From: Colwellia marinimaniae
GTDB lineage: Bacteria; Pseudomonadota; Gammaproteobacteria; Enterobacterales; Alteromonadaceae
Direction: 5' to 3'
Assembly: GCF_002207865.1 (NCBI RefSeq)
Contig: NZ_BDQM01000006.1
Location: 115,041-179,040, forward strand
Length of the DNA: 64,000 nucleotides
Shown: positions 33,246-42,795 of the stretch, in pieces
How positions within the stretch are numbered: the stretch's first letter is position 1
How the letters are laid out: every line of letters starts with the position of its first letter
Made by a program: the position numbers and the translations under genes
The notes under the pieces: generated by a model
Database searches by the model: none
Seen by the model: the letters and a program-made list of their open reading frames with translations, nothing else
What the model was told of the DNA's origin: nothing

Positions 33246-35339
33246 TTAGCTTTTTTCTGTTTCTGTTTCTGTTTCTTTTTTCGCCGTTAAGTTCGCCGCA
33301 TGAGGTAAATCATGTGCGGGCATTGGCTGGTTATCATGTTTTAAGTAGTTATCCATCCAACGCATTAAACGTAAGCTGTAATCGTATTTTGCTGCGGCAC
33401 GTTTATTACCATGGCCTTCGCCTGGGTAATAAACTAAACGCACGGTTTTACCCCGTACTTTCATGTAACGGTACATTTCCATAGATTGTGCTGGATGCAC
33501 ACGTGGATCGGCTTTACCGTGCATAATGAGTAATGGTGTTTCAGATTGCTCTACCCAATAAATAGGGCTGCGCTCTAAGTACCATTGCCATTTGTCCCAA
33601 GGATATGAACGCGCATGAACTAAGTTCATTTCGTTGGAAATATCGGTAGTACCAAACTTTGATAACTGATTAGAAATACCAACAAACATGACACTGGCGG
33701 CAAAGTGTTTAGTTAATTTAGTTGCACCCCAAGCTGAAGCATAACCACCGTATGAGCCGCCAGTGATACCCACTTTTTTCTCATTCACTAAACCAATATT
33801 AACCAGGTGGTTTTTAAGGTCGACTAAATCATCAAATTCTTTACCCGCGTAATCATTTTGACCCAGTTTAGAATAGTCTACGCCTTTACCTGTGCTACCT
33901 CGGTAGTTAGGGTGAAATACCACGTAACCTTGCGCAGCCGCTAATTGGCCAGGACGAGAGTAAGCGGTTAACCAGCCATCTTTATCATGGCTTTCTGGGC
34001 CACCGTGCACTGACATGATTAATGGATAACGCTGACCTTTTTTGTAATTAAGTGGATAAATTAACACACCACCAATTTCAACACCGTCACGGGCTTTAAT
34101 AGTAAGGCTTTCTTGTTTCGCTAAGGCAACATCATTTAACCAAGTATTTGAGTCGGTTAAACGCGTTTGCTTTTTGCCGCGCAGCATAAATACTTCGTTA
34201 GGATGCTGAGCACTGTTGGCTTTGACCACAATGGTTTTGTCTGAGTCAGAAATACTCAAGTTAGCGGCGATGAATTGTCCACCGGCAATAATTGTTTGGT
34301 ATTTGTTAGTGCCAGGCTTTATCTTGGCAACAACAGACTGGGTGCCTATATTGGCGATAAAATATAATTCATTGCGCTTATTAGACCATTCGAAGTCACT
34401 GACGTGACCGTTAAAATCTGGTAACCAGTTAGCTACTTTGCCTGAGCTAACATTCGCTATAAATAAGCGACCTGTTGCTGGGTCATGCTGGTCTTGAGCA
34501 CCAAGTAAGGCAACATATTTACCATCATAGGAAAATTCAGCTGCGCCTAATTTTCCTGCGGTAGCAAAAGAAGTTTTAACCACTTTTTTAGCGATATCAA
34601 CAATGTGCCATTGTGACTTCATATATTTGTCATCAATTAAGGCGGTAGGTTGAGTTTTTATTAATAACTCTTTACCTGTTGGCGAAAAATGAACATCAGC
34701 AACATAACCCTTGATGTCCCATGCTTCAGGCGTGAGCGCTTTATCAGACTGAGTAAGGTCGATTAGGTATAAAAGTTGATTGCTTAGCTCTTCTTCGAAA
34801 ACTTCCGCTTTAAAGCCTAAATCTTGTAGTTTTTTAACTGATTTTTCTTTGGCTTTTTTCGCCAATATAGCAATTTTTTTATTATCACTGCTCAGCGCAT
34901 AGTGCGCAATGTTGGTGTCTTTTAACTGCACTGATTTTTGTGCTTGGCCACCGTTGGTAGGGATTTGATAAAGAGCAGTGAATTTATCATCATTCATTTT
35001 GGCTAAGAAGTAAATTAATGCACCATCAGCAGACCACTGAATATTTCTAACATTTACTTTGCCAGTAATAAAAGCACGCTCTACGCCTTTATCATTCACT
35101 AGGTATAACTCAGCCCAATTTTTACCGTCTTTTTCAACATAGATTTCCCGAGGAACTGAGCGAGTATAGGCAATATATTCACCACTTGGGCTTACTTGTG
35201 CTTGGCTAACGGATTGCAAGGTGGCCAGGTTTTCAGCGGTAATAACTTTGCTTGTTTGTTCCGCTGTGGCGACTGAGCAAGTAAGCAAGCCTAAGCTGAG
35301 CGCTAAGGCCTGTTTTAACGAGTTTATTTTTAGTTTCAT
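33246..35339 (-). CDS. S9 family exported serine peptidase (acylaminoacyl/dipeptidyl peptidase-like)
   Basis: This 697-residue secreted peptidase has a signal peptide (MKLKINSLKQALALSLGLLTCSVATA), a beta-propeller with TolB-like repeats (residues ~30-420) and an alpha/beta-hydrolase domain. The catalytic Ser is in GGSYGGYAS (near residue 530), the Asp in HGKADPRVHP and the His in YYPGEGHGN. VSVHGGPE-type MSVHGGPESHD marks the oxyanion loop. It should cleave short peptides in the periplasm. The C-terminus ends ETETETEKS, encoded by a hexanucleotide repeat. A POT peptide transporter gene is divergent, which fits peptide feeding. Confidence 0.93.
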   Translation of the reverse strand: MKLKINSLKQALALSLGLLTCSVATAEQTSKVITAENLATLQSVSQAQVSPSGEYIAYTRSVPREIYVEKDGKNWAELYLVNDKGVERAFITGKVNVRNIQWSADGALIYFLAKMNDDKFTALYQIPTNGGQAQKSVQLKDTNIAHYALSSDNKKIAILAKKAKEKSVKKLQDLGFKAEVFEEELSNQLLYLIDLTQSDKALTPEAWDIKGYVADVHFSPTGKELLIKTQPTALIDDKYMKSQWHIVDIAKKVVKTSFATAGKLGAAEFSYDGKYVALLGAQDQHDPATGRLFIANVSSGKVANWLPDFNGHVSDFEWSNKRNELYFIANIGTQSVVAKIKPGTNKYQTIIAGGQFIAANLSISDSDKTIVVKANSAQHPNEVFMLRGKKQTRLTDSNTWLNDVALAKQESLTIKARDGVEIGGVLIYPLNYKKGQRYPLIMSVHGGPESHDKDGWLTAYSRPGQLAAAQGYVVFHPNYRGSTGKGVDYSKLGQNDYAGKEFDDLVDLKNHLVNIGLVNEKKVGITGGSYGGYASAWGATKLTKHFAASVMFVGISNQLSKFGTTDISNEMNLVHARSYPWDKWQWYLERSPIYWVEQSETPLLIMHGKADPRVHPAQSMEMYRYMKVRGKTVRLVYYPGEGHGNKRAAAKYDYSLRLMRWMDNYLKHDNQPMPAHDLPHAANLTAKKETETETEKS

Positions 35340-35477
35340 TTCTAGTCCTAGAGGTCTATTTGAAAAATTTCAACGTCCTGAGTTTATGTTTTTTTGAGCG
35401 TGAAACCAATGGAAAGTGTATTAAATTCGATGAAAAGAGGAAAAATCGAGATTAAATAGAGGTTACTCGTGTGTATT

Positions 35478-35510
35478 TTGTCAAATTTATCAATTAGCAT
35501 AAATGGACAA
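35478..35510. promoter_or_regulatory. Inverted repeat in the peptidase/peptide-transporter divergent region
   Basis: TTGTCAAATTTAT faces ATAAATGGACAA across seven to eight bases, an operator-like imperfect palindrome of 33 bases. It overlaps a possible TTTGTC-17-TAAATG promoter of the transporter. The regulator is unknown. Confidence 0.4.
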
Positions 35511-35569
35511 TAAATTAACGTAACAATATGTAGCGACTAAGAAAAATAACAAGGAGAAGAATAAAAATT

Positions 35570-37015
35570 ATGACAACTGACGCAAGTACCGAGATGAAAA
35601 AAAACGTTACTTTATGGCGAGGTTTTCCAAAGATTTTTTGGACCGCTAATGGCGTAGAGTTACTTGAACGGGCTGCCTATTATGGTGTGTTCATTGTGAT
35701 TACTTTATACCTTTCAAGAATTCTAGGTTTTGATGATATTGAAGCCGCTTGGATCTCAGGTTCATTTTCTGCTGGTTTATATTTATTACCCACTTTTACG
35801 GGCGCCTTAGCCGATAAGATAGGCTTTCGCAATTCTTTGCTGCTAGCTTTTGGCTTATTAACCATAGGTTATGCCGGTCTTGCTATTTTTCCTGCTTTAT
35901 TAGAGGAACAAGGATTGGTGCAATATGGCCGAGAAGTGACGTTTACCGGTTTGCTTGCAGCAGACATTCGTTGGGCCATAGTGCCAATTATGGTGGTGAT
36001 CATGATTGGTGGCTCATTTATCAAGGCGGTAATCACTGCGACCGTGGCAAAATCAACCACGGCGGCTAATCGCGCTAAGGGTTTTTCAATTTTTTATATG
36101 ATGGTTAATATCGGTGCTTTTTCCGGTAAGACCATCGTCAAGCCTTTACGTGAATCTATGGGTGATTTGGGTTTAATTAACCTTAATTATTTTGCCGCTG
36201 CTATGACCCTATTAGCTTTTGTAAGTGTGTTGTTTTTCTTTAAAAATACTAAAAATAAAGATGACTGTAAGAGTTTATCCGAAATATGGGCCGCCTTGTT
36301 TAAGGTGTTATCTAATGGTCGTTTAGTTTCATTAATTTTAATTATTACTGGCTTTTGGATGGTGCAGCATCAATTGTATGCCACTATGCCTAAGTATGTG
36401 CTACGTATGGCGGGGGAAGGGGCGTCACCCTCTTGGTATGCTAATGTGAACCCCTTAATTGTGGTACTAACGGTGAGCCTGGTTACGGCCATGATGAGAA
36501 AGCGCAGTGCTTTATTTTCCATGACTACAGGTATGTTGATTATGCCCCTGTCAGCCTTGTTGATGGCCTCGGGCAATTTAATTGCAACGGATATAGATCT
36601 TGGCTTTATGACAATGCACCCCATTGCTTTTATGATGATTATCGGCATTGTCTTCCAAGGTTTAGCTGAGTCGTTTATTTCACCGCGATTTTTAGAGTAT
36701 TTTTCTTTGCAAGCGCCTAAAGGTGAAGAAGGTTTATACCTGGGTTTCTCCCATTTACATTCATTTTTTAGCTCCTTACTCGGTTTTGGTTTGTCGGGCT
36801 ACTTATTAAATGCTTATTGCCCAGACCCAAGAAAATTTTCCAGCCATGAAGCTTGGCAAGCGGCAGCCGTTAATGCCCACTATATCTGGTATGTTTTTGC
36901 TGGTATCGCGACTGTCTCGGCAATTGCCCTGGTTATTTATGGCTGGGTGATTAAGCGTTTAGATGCTAAGGCTGATAGCACTGCAGTTAAGCCAGTCGAA
37001 CAACAAACTGCTTAG
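35570..37015 (+). CDS. POT/PTR-type proton-coupled peptide transporter (MFS)
   Basis: This 481-residue inner-membrane carrier has about 12-14 hydrophobic segments. The opening motif ELLERAAYYGVFIVITLYL is the POT-family equivalent of ExxERFxYYG, and TGALADKIGFRNSLLLAF corresponds to the loop after TM2. FYMMVNIGAFSGKTIVKPLRE resembles the PTR2 signature. It should import di- or tripeptides with protons. An AAGGAGAAG ribosome site precedes the ATG. The S9 peptidase is divergent, so the two may supply and take up peptides together. Confidence 0.82.
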   Translation: MTTDASTEMKKNVTLWRGFPKIFWTANGVELLERAAYYGVFIVITLYLSRILGFDDIEAAWISGSFSAGLYLLPTFTGALADKIGFRNSLLLAFGLLTIGYAGLAIFPALLEEQGLVQYGREVTFTGLLAADIRWAIVPIMVVIMIGGSFIKAVITATVAKSTTAANRAKGFSIFYMMVNIGAFSGKTIVKPLRESMGDLGLINLNYFAAAMTLLAFVSVLFFFKNTKNKDDCKSLSEIWAALFKVLSNGRLVSLILIITGFWMVQHQLYATMPKYVLRMAGEGASPSWYANVNPLIVVLTVSLVTAMMRKRSALFSMTTGMLIMPLSALLMASGNLIATDIDLGFMTMHPIAFMMIIGIVFQGLAESFISPRFLEYFSLQAPKGEEGLYLGFSHLHSFFSSLLGFGLSGYLLNAYCPDPRKFSSHEAWQAAAVNAHYIWYVFAGIATVSAIALVIYGWVIKRLDAKADSTAVKPVEQQTA

Positions 37016-37160
37016 CACCTAGCTAGGTTAAATCGTACTCTAGCCGTATAAAGAGCATTTATACGGCTATTTCACTCATGGTAATTTAAATTTAGTTGTT
37101 TAAATTTAGTAAACACTTGGTTTATACTGATTTACAGTATTCTCAACAATTTGTTCGTCT

Positions 37161-37910
37161 ATGTTTAAAATATACCCGCAGGTATTCATTGTTTTTTTAC
37201 TGGTTTTTCCTTCTTTGTTACTTGCCAAACAAGAGCTGCGTGTTGGTGTCGGTAATTTCCCGCCATTTTTTATCGAAGCGGAAAACAAGGGTTTGTTTCT
37301 TGATATAACCCGAGAAATATTTAAGCAATTACCTGAATATGAAGTTAAATTCATTTTTATGAGTAATCATAGATTGCTACATGAAATTAACAGCGGCAAG
37401 ATTATTGACGTCGCTTGTAATATATTTTCTGCGGCAAAAGTGAATGGTTATTTATCTGCGGCGCTTTTCCGTTATACCGATGTGGCTGTGTCTAAGAAGG
37501 ACCATGGTCTTGAAATCGAAAGTATCGACGACTTACAGGCCTTTTCTATCGCCGCTTATCAAGGGGCAACCGATCTCTTGGGTGAGCAGTATAAAAAAAT
37601 GGCATTGGCTAATGTTAATTACTCAGAGCACTCCCACCCTAAAGAGACTACTTATTTAATGGCCGCGGGCCAGAAAGATATTCGAGTAGGTGATATTCAT
37701 ATATTTTGGCATGACTTAGAACATAAATATTACCAAGGAGAAACACCTATACAGAAAAGTGACTTTAACATTCATCGCTTATGGCCGGATGTGTATTCAC
37801 ATATGGCCTTTAAAGATGCTGACTTAAGGGATGCGGTCAATAAAGTGATAAAACAGCTAAAGCACGATGGCACTATTGAAAAAATCTATGCTAAATATCA
37901 AATACACTAA
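37161..37910 (+). CDS. Periplasmic solute-binding protein (SBP_bac_3 type)
   Basis: This 249-residue exported protein has a signal peptide (MFKIYPQVFIVFLLVFPSLLLA). The binding domain has RVGVGNFPPFFIEAENKGLFLDI, INSGKIIDVACNIFSA, a domain II start IDDLQAFSIAAYQGATDLLG and a C-terminal LRDAVNKVIKQLKHDGTIEKIYAKY. Amino-acid-like ligands are usual for the family, but no transporter genes are adjacent. It is an orphan SBP like the one at 9592-10620. A bidirectional terminator follows. Confidence 0.85.
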   Translation: MFKIYPQVFIVFLLVFPSLLLAKQELRVGVGNFPPFFIEAENKGLFLDITREIFKQLPEYEVKFIFMSNHRLLHEINSGKIIDVACNIFSAAKVNGYLSAALFRYTDVAVSKKDHGLEIESIDDLQAFSIAAYQGATDLLGEQYKKMALANVNYSEHSHPKETTYLMAAGQKDIRVGDIHIFWHDLEHKYYQGETPIQKSDFNIHRLWPDVYSHMAFKDADLRDAVNKVIKQLKHDGTIEKIYAKYQIH

Positions 37911-37929
37911 GTGTGTGTGCAAAGAGTAA

Positions 37930-37973
37930 AGCATAAAAAGTCAACCTGCCTAAGTTATGGCAGGGTGACTTTA
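37930..37973. terminator. Terminator, probably bidirectional, at the edge of the tandem array
   Basis: AAAGTCAACCTGCC pairs with GGCAGGGTGACTTT (37937-37973). Read on the minus strand the stem is followed by TTTTTATGC; on the plus strand the tail is weaker. It can end the solute-binding protein gene and also the aminopeptidase transcript after that has crossed the 135-bp array. Confidence 0.7.
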
Positions 37974-37987
37974 TAAAAGTAAATTAG

Positions 37988-38662
37988 CCTAAGGGGCGAC
38001 CAGGCTATCACTATGCAGCGGCGAACATCTACTGTACCTAATCCGCCTAGCCTATTTAAACCTAGCTGGTAAATAGTCGCATACTAGTGGTAAATAACGC
38101 ACGGATAGCAAAAGCCTCACCACCTAAGGGGCGACCAGGCTATCACTATGCAGCGGCGAACATCTACTGTACCTAATCCGCCTAGCCTATTTAAACCTAG
38201 CTGGTAAATAGTCGCATACTAGTGGTAAATAACGCACGGATAGCAAAAGCCTCACCACCTAAGGGGCGACCAGGCTATCACTATGCAGCGGCGAACATCT
38301 ACTGTACCTAATCCGCCTAGCCTATTTAAACCTAGCTGGTAAATAGTCGCATACTAGCGATAAATAACGCACGGATAGCAAAAGCCTCACCACCTAAGGG
38401 GTGACCAGGCTATCACTATGCAGCGGCGAACATCTACTGTACCTAATCCGCCTAGCCTATTTAAACCTAGCTTGTAAATAGTCGCATACTAGCGATAAAT
38501 AACGCACGGATAGCAAAAGCCTCACCACCTAAGGGCGACCAGGGTAACTTTGCAGCGGCGAACATCTACTGTACCTAATCCGCCTATCCTATTTAAACCT
38601 AGCTTGTAAATAGTCGAACACAGCACGGATACCAAAAGCCTCACCACCTAAGGGGCGACCAG
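37988..38662 (-). repeat. Five tandem 135-bp repeats derived from the aminopeptidase 3' end
   Basis: Unit boundaries (CCTAAGG) recur at 37988, 38123, 38258, 38393 and 38528, exactly 135 bases apart, then at 38647 after 119 bases. On the minus strand each unit carries the codons PGRPLGGEAF followed by ...IRA and an in-frame stop, the same words that end the M17 aminopeptidase. They are followed by about 60 bases of downstream sequence. The two units farthest from the gene look identical. Units nearer the gene differ at scattered bases. The last boundary lies inside the real gene. Confidence 0.92.
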
Positions 38663-39950
38663 GTAAATGACGAACATTAAAAGCCATAACATCAAAGTGT
38701 ACCCAATCGGTCTTTTCAACAAACCGCTGTAAATATAATGCGGCCGTAATAGCACCGCCAAAAGGCTGGGTTGGGCAGTTAGTCATATCAGCTATAGTGC
38801 TTTGGAATAAATCATCATAAGGCTTATGTAAGGGCATACGCCATACCGGATCGCTAATTTTACTGCCGGCAGAGGTGATCTCGGCAGCAATTTGATCATT
38901 GTTGGAGAAAAATCCCGCTATTTCAGTGCCTAAAGCAACACGCATAGCACCGGTTAAGGTGGCAAAATCTATGATCAATTCAGGCTCATCGTTTTCTGCT
39001 TCTGCTAAGGCATCACATAGCACCAAACGACCTTCGGCATCGGTATTATGAATTTCAACTGAAAGACCTTTACGCGTAGTAACCACATCGCCTGGACGAA
39101 GGGCATTGCTTGACACTGCATTTTCTACCGCTGGAATTAATACTCGTAAATAAATGGGTAAGTTATGTGCCATGATCAGCTGCGCTAAACCTAAAACATG
39201 AGCAGCTCCGCCCATGTCTTTTTTCATATTACGCATGCCAGCAGCGGGTTTCATATCTAAACCACCACTGTCAAAACAGACACCTTTACCAATAAGTGTT
39301 ACTTGTGGATGACTTTTATCACCCCAAGTTAAATCAATTAAACGCGGGGTATTAATACTGGCGCGACCTACCGCATGAATAGTGGGGTAATTATGCACTA
39401 ATAGCTCGTCACCAATAATTTGTGTAACTGCACCATTAAATGTCTCAGCAAGCTCTAACGTAGCTTGGGCTATATCTACTGGCATCATATCGGCAGCAGG
39501 AGTATTGACGAGATCACGTGTTAAGGCGGTTGCTTGGGCAAATTTAATGGCGCTGGCAACTATCTCGGCATTGTTAATGGCTAAACTAGCTAATGTTTTA
39601 TCTGACTTGTCGGTGATATATCTATCATATTGATAAGCACCAACTAACCAACCAAAACTGATCGCGGTAACGTGTTCGGCTTGTGCTTGCAATAAATATT
39701 GACCTTGGGGTAACTGCTTGATTAAGTCGCCACAAGCAAAATAATCATGCGCATCTGTAACCACGAATAAAGCTTGGCTTAGCTTGCCTTGGTTATTAGG
39801 GATAAGGGCTAAACCATCACCTTTGTACTGGGTGTTTTCTAACCAGTTCTGACAACGTTTATCTTGCTGTTCAAGCCATGCTGGATAGGCTGTTTTTTCA
39901 AGGATTATTAACGCTGTACCGTTGTTTTCTGCATTCAGTAAATTATTCAT
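38589..39950 (-). CDS. M17 leucyl aminopeptidase family protein
   Basis: This 453-residue two-metal exopeptidase has an N-terminal regulatory domain of about 150 residues. The catalytic domain has LIGKGVCFDSGGLDMKP, MKKDMGGAA and the family signature NTDAEGRLVL, followed by DFATLTGA. The C-terminus is PGRPLGGEAFGIRAVFDYL. Metal ligands Lys, Asp and Glu are in place. The ATG at 39950 is chosen for its AAGGATG ribosome site. The gene's last ~75 bases are the source of the 135-bp tandem array immediately downstream. It is shorter than PepA (503), in the PepB-like size range. Confidence 0.92.
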   Translation of the reverse strand: MNNLLNAENNGTALIILEKTAYPAWLEQQDKRCQNWLENTQYKGDGLALIPNNQGKLSQALFVVTDAHDYFACGDLIKQLPQGQYLLQAQAEHVTAISFGWLVGAYQYDRYITDKSDKTLASLAINNAEIVASAIKFAQATALTRDLVNTPAADMMPVDIAQATLELAETFNGAVTQIIGDELLVHNYPTIHAVGRASINTPRLIDLTWGDKSHPQVTLIGKGVCFDSGGLDMKPAAGMRNMKKDMGGAAHVLGLAQLIMAHNLPIYLRVLIPAVENAVSSNALRPGDVVTTRKGLSVEIHNTDAEGRLVLCDALAEAENDEPELIIDFATLTGAMRVALGTEIAGFFSNNDQIAAEITSAGSKISDPVWRMPLHKPYDDLFQSTIADMTNCPTQPFGGAITAALYLQRFVEKTDWVHFDVMAFNVRHLPGRPLGGEAFGIRAVFDYLQARFK

Positions 39951-40107
39951 GAGCATCCTTTGTCTGGCATTTTTATGCATGTCCTGATTGTAACCTAAGC
40001 ACAGTAAAGCGGAAGCGTTAGCGCTCAAAAGAGAGCACTATTTGACAAAATAGAGCTGAAATTGATATTGCAGCAGAAGCTTTATCAGGGATGTTTTTTA
40101 TACAGTT

Positions 40108-40824
40108 CTAGAGTAAGACATCTTTCAGCGTAATCTTGCCATCTTTATTGACTTTACTCATTTGTGCCATAAATAATTCGGCGGTAGCAATAGCATCGTT
40201 GAGGGCATTATGGCCATGGTGCTCGGGTAATTGTATTTTATGACGTAGGCTGGCAAGGCGCAATTCGGAGGGATCATAAGCAACATCGCGTTTATCTAAG
40301 CGGCGCTTAGCCAGTGCCAGGGTATCTATCATAGGGAAACTGGGTGCCATGCCATAAAGCTCATAACAAGCTTCAGTCAAAAATTGTTTTTCAATACGAG
40401 CAAAATGTACCAGCATCACTTTACCCGCCAGTGCTTGCAGTAAAGATGCCACCACAGTTGCTAAGGCTTGTCCTTGCTCTTTTTGGCTATCAGTAATGTG
40501 ATGAATAATGACATTACTTTCTTCAAGTTGTGCTTTGCTTTTGATAATTTGATGGTAGCTGGACTTGAGTGAAATTTGTTGCTGTTGAAGGGTGATATAA
40601 CCGACACTCAGTAATTTATCTTGTTTGGCATTAAGGCCCGTTGTTTCAAAATCCACCGCCAAAATAGCGACTTTATCAATGGGAGTATTTATATTGGGTA
40701 AAGGCACAGATAAAAAATCATGTAACACGCCGGCCGGTGCTTTTTTTAATAACAGTTTACGCTTGGCTTCATAACCCAGCAGCCAAGAGAACATTGGTGA
40801 ATTAATTAAGGAGGCACTGGGCAT
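40108..40824 (-). CDS. DEDDh 3'-5' exonuclease (DNA polymerase III epsilon-like)
   Basis: This 238-residue nuclease has ExoI motif VDFETTGLNAKQDKLLSVG near residue 55, ExoII around MLVHFARIEKQFL and ExoIII HNALNDAIATAELF, so all acidic residues and the catalytic His are present. It is not DnaQ itself: the N-terminus (SWLLGYEAKRKLLLKK) differs. Its ATG overlaps the stop codon of the upstream cNMP/CBS/DUF294 gene as TAATG, so translation is probably coupled. This pair is common next to sodium:acetate-type symporters in gammaproteobacteria. Confidence 0.9.
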   Translation of the reverse strand: MPSASLINSPMFSWLLGYEAKRKLLLKKAPAGVLHDFLSVPLPNINTPIDKVAILAVDFETTGLNAKQDKLLSVGYITLQQQQISLKSSYHQIIKSKAQLEESNVIIHHITDSQKEQGQALATVVASLLQALAGKVMLVHFARIEKQFLTEACYELYGMAPSFPMIDTLALAKRRLDKRDVAYDPSELRLASLRHKIQLPEHHGHNALNDAIATAELFMAQMSKVNKDGKITLKDVLL

Positions 40825-42698
40825 TAGTAGCTCGATTGTCTAGCATCTTGTAGATTTTTAATCACCTTAAAGGCATCTTTAAGGTGCCCTTGCTCTAACT
40901 TAGAGATTTCTTTCGGTGACAAAAAGTTATCAGCACTCTTGCCACGCATTAACTCTTTCGCTTGATGCTCAACTCTGAGCATACCTAAAAACTCATAAGC
41001 ATCAATTAGGTTTTCCGCTGACTCTTTGCTTAGCGAAGGTGTGCCCGCTGCCTGTTGAATTCGCTCAATGGTATTTACCGCACTAATACCTTCAGATAAA
41101 GCATAAATTCTCGCCAAATCGACCACAGGCGCTATGCCATTATTTTTCAAATCGAGAGTGGCTCTATGTTTACCATTTTGCTTTAAAACAAAGTCGCGAA
41201 AAAATCCCAGTGGCGGCCGTAAGTTTAAGGCGTTTTTAGTTAAATGAGCGATAAATAACGTGTTGTTTTGCGTTTTATGGAGTAGTTTTTTTCTTACCTG
41301 GTTAAGTAAAGAGACATCACCATAAACGGTCTCTAAATCAAAGAAGATACTACTGTTTAATAGTGCTTTCGGGCTAGGTGTCTCAACCCAATCGGTAAAG
41401 TATTTATGCCACATTTTTTGTGGCTGGCGCCATTTAGGATTAGTGGCCATAATATCGCCGGGACAATAGATAAAACCACACTCAGCTAAACCATCACAGA
41501 CAAAAGTAGCGAGACTTTCAAACCAAGCATCATCATAAGGCTTCATGGAGTTGCAAATAATAATGGCATTATCTTGATCTGAATGTGCTAACTGCTCTTG
41601 TCTAGCTTGTGATCCCGCAGCAAGCCAAGCATAGGGTACCGGCGCTTGGCCATACTTATATTCGGCCATCGCAATTAAGCGCTTAGTAAATGCCATGGTA
41701 ATAGCGCTGATACTCTTACCAACGTGGTCGGCACTGCTGCCTAGTTTTGCTAGGCGAATTTGCAATTTAGGTAATAACTGACTGATTTCTTTTAGCTCAG
41801 CAATGGTACGTGCTTTGTGGATAATGCTCGACAAATTAATGGCATTATGGCCTTCGTTATTAATCAAATCCGTGACGGTAACCATACCAACTAGCTGGTC
41901 ATGTCGGGTGACGGGCAGGTGATGGATATGTTTAGCCGTCATCATCATTAACGCATCATAAGCGTTGCTTTTCACCTCAATAGTATACATATCACGGGTC
42001 ATAATTTCGCTAATGGCTGCACTGGTTGCTAATCCGGTAGCGACACAACGGCGACGGATATCTTTATCAGTGACGATGCCAACGGGATTTTCTTTGTCAA
42101 TCACAACTAAACAGGAATAGCCCTCTTCATTCATTTGCATAGCTGCTTGCTGAATGGTTTTTTCAGCATTAATCGAGGCGATAGGACTTTGGTAGAAATT
42201 ACTGACGGCAGTATTCATCAAGGTGGACGATAAAATCGCTTCTTCGTTGACCTGACTCATTTTATTTTTTAAACGCTGGGCGGAGTTTTGGCTAAAATAA
42301 TCGCTAATACTAGGGAAACGTGCTCCTATTTCATCTAAGACAGCGGCCTTGACGCTGTAGAGCAAACAATCTTCATCGGTTTGAACTTGTAGCGGGCTTT
42401 CGGAGGTGATTTTACTATTACTTAGTGTCTGCTCATCGTGATGATAAAAAGCGTCACACAAGTCGCCTTCACCCAAGCGGCTGACTAATTCACCGTCAGA
42501 GGAAAGGCAGCTGATAGCCCCTTTACGCAATATATATAATCTCGGCTCGTTAACGCCTTTTGGCGGCAGATAGTCACCTTTTCGCACATAATTGATCGTT
42601 AATTCCCGCACCAGCTGCGCCAATACCTGCTTAGGCAAGCTATCAAAAGGCGGAATACTGTGAATAAACGTGCTAATTTCTGAAAGTTCAGTAGCCAT
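40824..42698 (-). CDS. cNMP-binding, CBS-pair and DUF294 nucleotidyltransferase-like signalling protein
   Basis: This 624-residue cytoplasmic protein has a cyclic-nucleotide-binding fold at residues ~15-130 (RKGDYLPPKGV, LRKGAISCLSSDGELVSRLGEGD) and two CBS motifs at ~160-280 (SCLVVIDKENPVGIVTDKDI; HHLPVTRHDQLVGMVTVTDL). The DUF294 nucleotidyltransferase-like core reads AWLAAGSQARQEQLAHSDQD, followed by the DUF294_C helical domain. The role is probably regulatory. It is divergent from the DUF4212/symporter genes, so it may sense nucleotide state in carboxylate uptake; that is inference. The start at 42698 (MATELSEI) matches the usual family start better than the ATG five codons upstream. Confidence 0.88.
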   Translation of the reverse strand: MATELSEISTFIHSIPPFDSLPKQVLAQLVRELTINYVRKGDYLPPKGVNEPRLYILRKGAISCLSSDGELVSRLGEGDLCDAFYHHDEQTLSNSKITSESPLQVQTDEDCLLYSVKAAVLDEIGARFPSISDYFSQNSAQRLKNKMSQVNEEAILSSTLMNTAVSNFYQSPIASINAEKTIQQAAMQMNEEGYSCLVVIDKENPVGIVTDKDIRRRCVATGLATSAAISEIMTRDMYTIEVKSNAYDALMMMTAKHIHHLPVTRHDQLVGMVTVTDLINNEGHNAINLSSIIHKARTIAELKEISQLLPKLQIRLAKLGSSADHVGKSISAITMAFTKRLIAMAEYKYGQAPVPYAWLAAGSQARQEQLAHSDQDNAIIICNSMKPYDDAWFESLATFVCDGLAECGFIYCPGDIMATNPKWRQPQKMWHKYFTDWVETPSPKALLNSSIFFDLETVYGDVSLLNQVRKKLLHKTQNNTLFIAHLTKNALNLRPPLGFFRDFVLKQNGKHRATLDLKNNGIAPVVDLARIYALSEGISAVNTIERIQQAAGTPSLSKESAENLIDAYEFLGMLRVEHQAKELMRGKSADNFLSPKEISKLEQGHLKDAFKVIKNLQDARQSSY

Positions 42699-42795
42699 GT
42701 TTTGCCCCGTCATCTAGCCAGTAATGATCAAATATCAAGTAATAGCGTTAATTTAGAGTTTTGTTGCGGTATAGACAAGAATTATCGCGCAAACC

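Noticed and set aside
37988..38662. CRISPR array or integron attC array
   Set aside because: Units are 135 bp and nearly identical throughout, with no repeat/spacer alternation, and they are clearly derived from coding sequence of the adjacent gene.
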